NCBI GenBank assembly: GCA_004554105.1
Contig: SFNW01000026.1
Span: 1-18,710 of the forward strand
Reading direction: 5' to 3'
Length of the DNA stretch: 18,710 nt
DNA from: Clostridiales bacterium
GTDB taxonomy: Bacteria; Bacillota; Clostridia; Oscillospirales; CAG-272
The notes below the pieces were generated by a model, which was given only the letters and a program-made list of their open reading frames with translations, searched no databases and was not told the origin of the DNA. Both the position numbers and the translations under genes were made by a program. How positions within the stretch are numbered: the first letter of the stretch is position 1; every line of letters begins with the position of its first letter. Shown here piece after piece: positions 14,349 through 18,710 of this stretch.

Positions 14349-14411
14349 AAAGACCGCCGTGCGGCGGGCTTTCGGTGAGATGATTGTCCGTCGGAAAGCA
14401 AATACCGACGG
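14349..14411 (-). other. Paired hairpins in the prfA leader
   Basis: Two stems lie between repeat copy B and prfA. One is CCGTCGG/CCGACGG (14388-14394 with 14405-14411). The other is AAAG-A-CCGCCG against CGGCGG-G-CTTT (14349-14359 with 14362-14372), followed on the minus strand by TCTTTCC. They could act as a weak terminator or processing site limiting readthrough from the aminopeptidase into prfA, or be part of the adjacent repeat. No separate promoter for prfA was found. Confidence 0.4.
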
Positions 14412-14524
14412 GAGGCTCCCTCAAGAGGGAGCTGTCACCGTTAGGTGACTGAGGGAGTGCCTTTACACAAGAACTCCTTCCGTCACGACTTCGTCGTGCC
14501 ACCTCCCTCAAAGAGGGAGGCTTA
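14411..14524. repeat. Dispersed inverted-repeat element, copy B
   Basis: A shorter relative of the element at 8184-8324. One end reads GGAGGCTCCCTCAAGAGGGA followed by GCTGTCAC, GTGACTGAGGGAG. The other reads CTCCTTCCGTCACGACTTC then GCCACCTCCCTCAAAGAGGG. Shared blocks with copy A are AGCTGTCA, TGACTGA-GG and GCCACCT-CC. The hairpin bases differ between copies but stay paired, so the structure is kept while the sequence drifts. It separates the aminopeptidase gene from prfA, which lie on the same strand. Confidence 0.7.
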
Positions 14525-14570
14525 ATTTGCGAAATTTGCAGCATGAAAAAGCAAGTTCTTGCGTTTCGGA

Positions 14571-15932
14571 TTATTTCGTAAAGGTCTTGAATGCCTCGTA
14601 AGCGCTGTACACGTCGACCTTGGAGACGACCTCAAAGGGCGCGTGCATCGAAATGACCGGCACGCCGATGTCGAGCGTGTCGATGTTGCGGTTGGCGATG
14701 AACATGGCGACCGTTCCGCCGCCGCCCTCGTCGACCTTGCCGAGCTCTGCGGTCTGCCAAACGACGCCTGCGCCGTCGAGCATACGGCGGATTCTGCCGA
14801 CCAGTTCCGCCGAGGCGTCGGACGAGCCGCTCTTGCCGCGCGAGCCGGTGAACTTGGACATGGCGACGCCGCAGCCGACAATCGCGCTGTTGCGCTTTTC
14901 ATAGACCGAGGCAAAATTGGGGTCATACGCCGCGGTGACGTCCGCCGACAGGCAGACCGACGCGGCGCGGCAGACGCGCGGGTTTGCGCCGAGGGCGAGG
15001 CAAAGCTCGTCGACAAGGTCGGAGAAAACGGCGCTCTGCATACCGCTGACGCCCATCGAGCCGATTTCCTCCTTGTCGGCAAGCACGCAAATCTGCGTGT
15101 GCGTCGTGTCGTCGGTGTCGAGAATGGCGCGCAGGGCGGGGTAAGCGCAGACGCGGTCGTCGTGACCGTAAGAGCCGATGAGCGCACGGTCAAAGCCGAT
15201 GTCGCGCGCGCCCGTCGCGGGAACGACCGACAGCTCGGCACTGACGAAATCGGATTCCGTGATGCCGTATTTTTCGTTTAACAGCTTTAAGACATTGCGC
15301 TTGATCGGGTCGTCTCCGGCTTCGGCAAGCGGCGCCGAGCCGCAGAGAATGTTGAGGTCCTCGCCCTTAATCGCGGTGGCAAGCGGCTCTTTCGACTGCG
15401 CCGCCGCAAGGTGCGGGAGCAGGTCGTTGATATAGAAGACCGGGTCGCCCGCGTCCTCGCCGATTGAGATGCGAATGCTCTCGCCGTCGGCGCGGATCAC
15501 GACGCCGTGCAGGGCAAGCGGCGTTGCCGTCCACTGATACTTGCGCAGTCCGCCGTAGTAATGCGTCTTGAAGAACGCCATGCCGTCCGCCTCGTAGAGC
15601 GGCTGCTGCTTCAGGTCGATGCGGGGCGAGTCGATGTGCGCCGCCGTAATGCGCGCGCCGAGGTCGAGCGATTCGCTGCCCACGCGGAAGAGAATCAGCG
15701 ATTTGCCGCGGTTGTTGAGATAACGCTTGTCGCCCGCCGCGACCTTGTCGCCGAGTGTGTAGGGGGTAAAGCCCGCCTTGACTGCCGCTTCGATAGCGGT
15801 GTCGACGGCTTCGCGCTCGGTTTTCGAGCTGTCGAGAAACTGCATATAGTCTTTCGCAAATTCAAAGGCCGCCGCAGTCTTGTCCGGTGCTTTTTCATAG
15901 GAATTCTGCTTCTTGTAAACGAGTTCTTCCAT
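14571..15932 (-). CDS. apeA: M18 family aminopeptidase (aspartyl aminopeptidase-like)
   Basis: A 453-residue cytosolic zinc aminopeptidase that removes N-terminal residues, often acidic ones, from peptides. The cocatalytic metal site is visible: AAHIDSP (His99, Asp101), SYGHDDRVCA (Asp258 or Asp259), DKEEIGSMG (Glu288, Glu289), and HAPFEV near the C-terminus (His430). Length and motif order fit M18. The start is supported by AAGGAG about 8 bases before the ATG. It follows the lytic transglycosylase by 35 bases on the same strand and is followed by repeat copy B. The exact residue preference cannot be told from sequence. Confidence 0.93.
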   Translation of the reverse strand: MEELVYKKQNSYEKAPDKTAAAFEFAKDYMQFLDSSKTEREAVDTAIEAAVKAGFTPYTLGDKVAAGDKRYLNNRGKSLILFRVGSESLDLGARITAAHIDSPRIDLKQQPLYEADGMAFFKTHYYGGLRKYQWTATPLALHGVVIRADGESIRISIGEDAGDPVFYINDLLPHLAAAQSKEPLATAIKGEDLNILCGSAPLAEAGDDPIKRNVLKLLNEKYGITESDFVSAELSVVPATGARDIGFDRALIGSYGHDDRVCAYPALRAILDTDDTTHTQICVLADKEEIGSMGVSGMQSAVFSDLVDELCLALGANPRVCRAASVCLSADVTAAYDPNFASVYEKRNSAIVGCGVAMSKFTGSRGKSGSSDASAELVGRIRRMLDGAGVVWQTAELGKVDEGGGGTVAMFIANRNIDTLDIGVPVISMHAPFEVVSKVDVYSAYEAFKTFTK

Positions 15933-15967
15933 GTCGGATTCTCCTTCTTAAATCAATAGAAAATGAA

Positions 15968-16531
15968 TTATTTATTATAGAGTTTTTCGTATTTGGCAAT
16001 GGCGGTGTTGACCCGCTCGACGTACTGCCGCGTTTCCTCAATCGGAATTTCGGTCAGCCTGCCGCTCTCGTCGACCTTGCCTTCGGCAATCCAGCCGTCG
16101 ACGCGCCCAAGCCCGCAGTTGTAGGCGGCAAACACCGTGTCCCACACGCCGTAGCGGTCGTAGAGCATCGAAAGATAGTATATCCCGTAGCGGATATTTG
16201 TTTCCGGGTCGTAGAGCATTCCGGTCTCGTAATTGTCGCCGGTGCGTGCCGAAAGGTCGGCAAAGGTGGCGGGCATCATCTGCATCAGCCCGATTGCGCC
16301 CGCGCCCGAAACGGCGGTGGGGTCGAAGCGGCTCTCGGTGCGAATGACCGCGTAGCAGATATTGACCGGCACCTTGTATTCGGCGGCGTATTTTTCGACA
16401 AGTTCGGTAAATTTTTGCGGATAGCGTGCGCGGTCGAACTTGTCGGCGAAGTGCTGCGCCGCAAGTCCGCAGAGAACAGAGAGCAGAGCGATGACAAGGA
16501 CGACGCAGAGCGATTTTAAAAATTTGTTCAA
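15968..16531 (-). CDS. Membrane-anchored lytic transglycosylase (SLT domain)
   Basis: A 187-residue enzyme that cleaves the MurNAc-GlcNAc bond of peptidoglycan to leave 1,6-anhydroMurNAc. An N-terminal hydrophobic segment (about 6-26) is a signal anchor, so the SLT domain lies outside the membrane. The catalytic glutamate is in AVIRTESRFDP (Glu66), followed by the family's GAIGLMQMMPATF (78-90) and AAYNCG. The start is TTG, overlapping the coaE stop (TTGA), behind a strong GGGGAGG; no ATG fits as well. Translational coupling to coaE is likely. It is smaller than Slt70 and similar to the short clostridial SLT proteins often found beside coaE. Confidence 0.92.
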   Translation of the reverse strand: MNKFLKSLCVVLVIALLSVLCGLAAQHFADKFDRARYPQKFTELVEKYAAEYKVPVNICYAVIRTESRFDPTAVSGAGAIGLMQMMPATFADLSARTGDNYETGMLYDPETNIRYGIYYLSMLYDRYGVWDTVFAAYNCGLGRVDGWIAEGKVDESGRLTEIPIEETRQYVERVNTAIAKYEKLYNK

Positions 16532-17136
16532 GCGTTTGCCTCCCCGACCGCGATGCGGTCAATCTCGTTTGCCGCGGCTTCCGCCGCGTCTCGGTCGCCG
16601 CCGTTGTAAAACGCAAAGTCACATTTCTCCGCGTAGAACGCGGCATTCGGCTGCGCACGCAGACGGCGCAGCGCCTCGGCTTCGGTCAGCCCGTCGCGCG
16701 CCGCAATGCGGGCAAGGCGGACCTCCTCGGGCGCGAATACGCAGACGACAAGGTCGCACAGCTTGTCGAGCCGCGCTTCAATCAGCAGCGGCGCGTCGAG
16801 CAGCACGCCCTTTTCTCCCGCGCCCTTTGCGGTGCGGATAAGCCGCACACATTCGCGGCAGACGTATTTATGGGTGATTTTGTTCAGGGCTTTCAGTTTT
16901 TTTGCATTTCCCTTGCCGAACACCTTTGCGGCGAGCGTTTTGCGGTCGATTTTTCCCTTATGCAGAATGTCGTCGCCGAATGCGGCGACCAGTTCCGCGC
17001 ACATCGGCTCGCTCGTTTCGAGCAGGTCGTGGTAGATTGCGTCGGCGTCGGCGTGGAGATAGCCCCGCTTTGCCAAAGCGGCGGCAAGCAGGCTTTTCCC
17101 GCTTCCGCTCTGTCCCGTAATGCCGATGACGATCAT
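16528..17136 (-). CDS. coaE: Dephospho-CoA kinase
   Basis: A 202-residue kinase that phosphorylates the 3'-hydroxyl of dephospho-CoA, the last step of coenzyme A synthesis. The P-loop GITGQSGSGKS is at 5-15, with DADAIYHDL (30-38) as the substrate/metal region and LLDAPLLIEA later. The start is ATG 17136: GGAGGG sits about 6 bases before it, whereas an in-frame TTG at 17154 lies upstream of that RBS. It is the first gene after the promoter at 17193-17221. Length is normal for CoaE. Its stop overlaps the transglycosylase start. Confidence 0.93.
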   Translation of the reverse strand: MIVIGITGQSGSGKSLLAAALAKRGYLHADADAIYHDLLETSEPMCAELVAAFGDDILHKGKIDRKTLAAKVFGKGNAKKLKALNKITHKYVCRECVRLIRTAKGAGEKGVLLDAPLLIEARLDKLCDLVVCVFAPEEVRLARIAARDGLTEAEALRRLRAQPNAAFYAEKCDFAFYNGGDRDAAEAAANEIDRIAVGEANA

Positions 17137-17192
17137 GCACGCCCTCCGTTTCAAGATTATTTAAAATTATATATAGACAGTATACATAGATA

Positions 17193-17221
17193 ATTATACA
17201 ATATCTTCCCCCGCTTTGCAA
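17193..17221 (-). promoter_or_regulatory. Sigma-A promoter for the coaE operon
   Basis: On the minus strand TTGCAA (17221-17216) and a perfect TATAAT (17198-17193) are separated by 17 bases. The region downstream is very AT-rich. The -10 box lies about 57 bases before the coaE ATG. It follows the ftsH terminator, so the coaE operon is probably transcribed independently of ftsH. Confidence 0.85.
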
Positions 17222-17256
17222 GTCCGCATGAAAAATTTTGCTTTGCGGGCGCACCA

Positions 17257-17291
17257 AAAACCCCGTTCTGCGTTTTGCAGAACGGGGTTTT
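17257..17291 (-). terminator. Rho-independent terminator of ftsH
   Basis: A perfect 15-bp stem (17257-17271 with 17277-17291; core ACCCCGTTCTGC/GCAGAACGGGGT) with a 5-base loop begins 7 bases after the ftsH stop. It ends in a T-run on the minus strand (GGGGTTTTTGG). It cleanly separates ftsH from the coaE promoter. Confidence 0.9.
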
Positions 17292-17298
17292 GACAGAT

Positions 17299-18710
17299 TC
17301 AGTCTTTCGGTTTCGGCGTATCGTCGAAGTCCTCGACGTCGCTTGCTTCGTCGAGCCGCTTTGAGGCGTCCTCGGCGGCTTTTTTGCGCTTTTCGGCGTC
17401 CTCCGCCTCGCGGCGGCGTTTTGCCTCGGCGTTTTCTGCCTCGGAACGCTTTGCGCGCTCGCTGCGCAGGGCTTCGATTTCCTCAAAAGTATGCTCGCCG
17501 TCCTGCATGGCAGCCTCAAACTGGTCTGCCTCCATGACTTCGTTCTTGAAGAGGAAGCCGGCGACAAAGTGCAGCTTATCCATGTGCGTCTTGAGGATTT
17601 CCTCGACCTTGGCGTACGCTTCGTTGATGATGCGGAGCACTTCGCCGTCAATCAGTGCCGCGGTATTCTCGGAATACGCGGGTGCGCTCGAGAAGTCTCT
17701 GCCGAGGAAGACGCTGCTTTGGTCGTGTCCGTAGACAACCGTGCCGAGTTTTTCGCTCATGCCGTAACGCGTGACCATGCTGTGCGCGATGGTCGTCGCA
17801 CGCTCGATGTCGTTCGACGCGCCGGTCGAAATATCGCCCATAATCAGCGCTTCGGCGCATCTGCCGCCGAGCAGCACGACGATTTCGGAAATCATGTCGC
17901 CCCTCGACTTATAGGAGCGGTCCTCGTTCGGCAGCGAGAGCGTAAAGCCGCCCGCTCTGCCGCTCGGAATAATCGAAATCTGATGAACGTGCTCATCGGG
18001 CGCGATAAATTTGGTTGCAATCGCGTGTCCCGCCTCGTGATAGGCGGTGAGCTTCTTTTCCTTCTCGGAAATGGCTTTTGCCTTTTTCTGCGGTCCGACG
18101 ATGACCTTGAGCATCGCGTCCTCGATGTCGTTCATGCCGATGAGCGCCTTTTTGCGGCGTGCCGCAAGCAGTGCCGCCTCGTTTAAGAGATTGGCAAGGT
18201 CTGCGCCGGTAAAGCCGACGGTGGTCTTGGCAATCGTCGAGAAATCGACGTCGCTCTCAAACGGCTTGCCCTTGGCATGGACGTGCAGAATCGCCTCGCG
18301 CCCGCGAATGTCGGGATAGTTGACCGTAATCTGGCGGTCAAAGCGTCCGGGACGCAGCAGTGCGGGGTCGAGAATGTCCGCGCGGTTGGTTGCCGCCATG
18401 ACGATGACGTTGCTGCCGCCGACGCCGAAGCCGTCCATCTCGACGAGCAGCTGGTTGAGCGTCTGCTCGCGCTCGTCGTGGCCGCCGCCGAGACCCGTGC
18501 CGCGCTGTCTGCCGACCGCGTCAATCTCGTCAATGAAGACGATGCTTGCGGGGTGACGGCGCGCGGTTTCAAACAAATCGCGCACGCGCGAAGCACCGAC
18601 GCCGACATACATTTCGACAAAGTCCGAGCCGGAAATCGAGTAGAACGGCACGTTGGCTTCGCCCGCGACCGCCTTGGCAAGCAGGGTTTTACCCGTGCCG
18701 GGAGGGCCCA
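17299..18710 (-). CDS. ftsH: ATP-dependent zinc metalloprotease FtsH (5'-truncated by window edge)
   Basis: The C-terminal part (about 470 residues) of the membrane AAA+ protease that unfolds and degrades membrane and regulatory proteins. The visible sequence begins at Walker A, GPPGTGKT, followed by Walker B (IVFIDEIDAVGRQRG), the second region of homology (ATNRADILDPALLRPGRFDRQ) and the zinc site HEAGH (coding bases 18025-18039) with the conserved GDISTGASND segment. The N-terminal transmembrane helices lie outside the window. The C-terminal tail (about the last 60 residues) is an unusually long charged Glu/Lys/Arg/Ala-rich stretch ending DDTPKPKD. The terminator at 17257-17291 follows. Confidence 0.96.
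   Translation of the reverse strand, partial: GPPGTGKTLLAKAVAGEANVPFYSISGSDFVEMYVGVGASRVRDLFETARRHPASIVFIDEIDAVGRQRGTGLGGGHDEREQTLNQLLVEMDGFGVGGSNVIVMAATNRADILDPALLRPGRFDRQITVNYPDIRGREAILHVHAKGKPFESDVDFSTIAKTTVGFTGADLANLLNEAALLAARRKKALIGMNDIEDAMLKVIVGPQKKAKAISEKEKKLTAYHEAGHAIATKFIAPDEHVHQISIIPSGRAGGFTLSLPNEDRSYKSRGDMISEIVVLLGGRCAEALIMGDISTGASNDIERATTIAHSMVTRYGMSEKLGTVVYGHDQSSVFLGRDFSSAPAYSENTAALIDGEVLRIINEAYAKVEEILKTHMDKLHFVAGFLFKNEVMEADQFEAAMQDGEHTFEEIEALRSERAKRSEAENAEAKRRREAEDAEKRKKAAEDASKRLDEASDVEDFDDTPKPKD

Noticed and set aside
13370..14383. 337-codon open frame opposite prfA
   Set aside because: prfA is certain from its GGQ and PET motifs; the antisense frame is a coding shadow.

Overview
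The window looks like chromosome from a GC-rich member of the Clostridia, most likely an Oscillospiraceae/Ruminococcaceae-type gut Firmicute. The reasons are strong GGAGG-type ribosome binding sites, consensus sigma-A promoters, tRNA genes with encoded CCA, a Firmicute-like prfA/tsaC/coaE/ftsH gene set, and GC-rich dispersed palindromic repeats of a kind I associate with that group. The species assignment is inference. It is one contiguous stretch with two main transcription units converging near position 8400.

Left end (1-1250): a small AT-rich membrane-protein ORF; about 300 bases of non-coding DNA with two folded repeat-like elements; and a minus-strand unit of tRNA-Leu(GAG), an 82-residue membrane protein and tRNA-Leu(CAG). 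A perfect-consensus promoter (1156-1184) reads into that unit, and each tRNA is followed by a hairpin terminator. One folded element (about 422-528) carries a 17-base copy of the 3' end of the adjacent tRNA-Leu.

Plus-strand operon (1248-8111): a good sigma-A promoter is followed by five closely spaced genes: an AsnB/AsnH-type amidotransferase, an ATP-grasp ligase resembling D-aspartate ligase, an aspartate/glutamate racemase, a MurE ligase that looks like the L-lysine-adding type, and a lipoprotein. Together they form a candidate cassette for an L-Lys peptidoglycan stem with a D-Asp/D-Asn side branch: racemase makes D-Asp, MurE installs L-Lys, the ATP-grasp enzyme attaches D-Asp to the lysine, and the amidotransferase converts it to D-Asn. 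This is the most interesting part of the window. The chemistry is known in lactic acid bacteria; having all four enzymes plus a lipoprotein in one operon, in what looks like a clostridial genome, is the less usual part.

Intergenic 8112-8457: hairpins, a dispersed inverted-repeat element and a strong two-way terminator.

Minus-strand operon (17221 down to 8458): the promoter at 17193-17221 starts coaE - lytic transglycosylase - M18 aminopeptidase - (dispersed repeat and hairpins) - prfA - tsaC/Sua5 - unknown nuclease-like protein - topoisomerase IV subunit A - SDR oxidoreductase. Several junctions overlap by 4 bases, which suggests translational coupling. These are mostly housekeeping genes.

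Right end: the C-terminal part of ftsH (minus strand), with its start beyond the window and a strong terminator between it and the coaE promoter. Long open frames opposite asnB, the ATP-grasp gene and the lipoprotein gene are GC-rich shadows and are not annotated.
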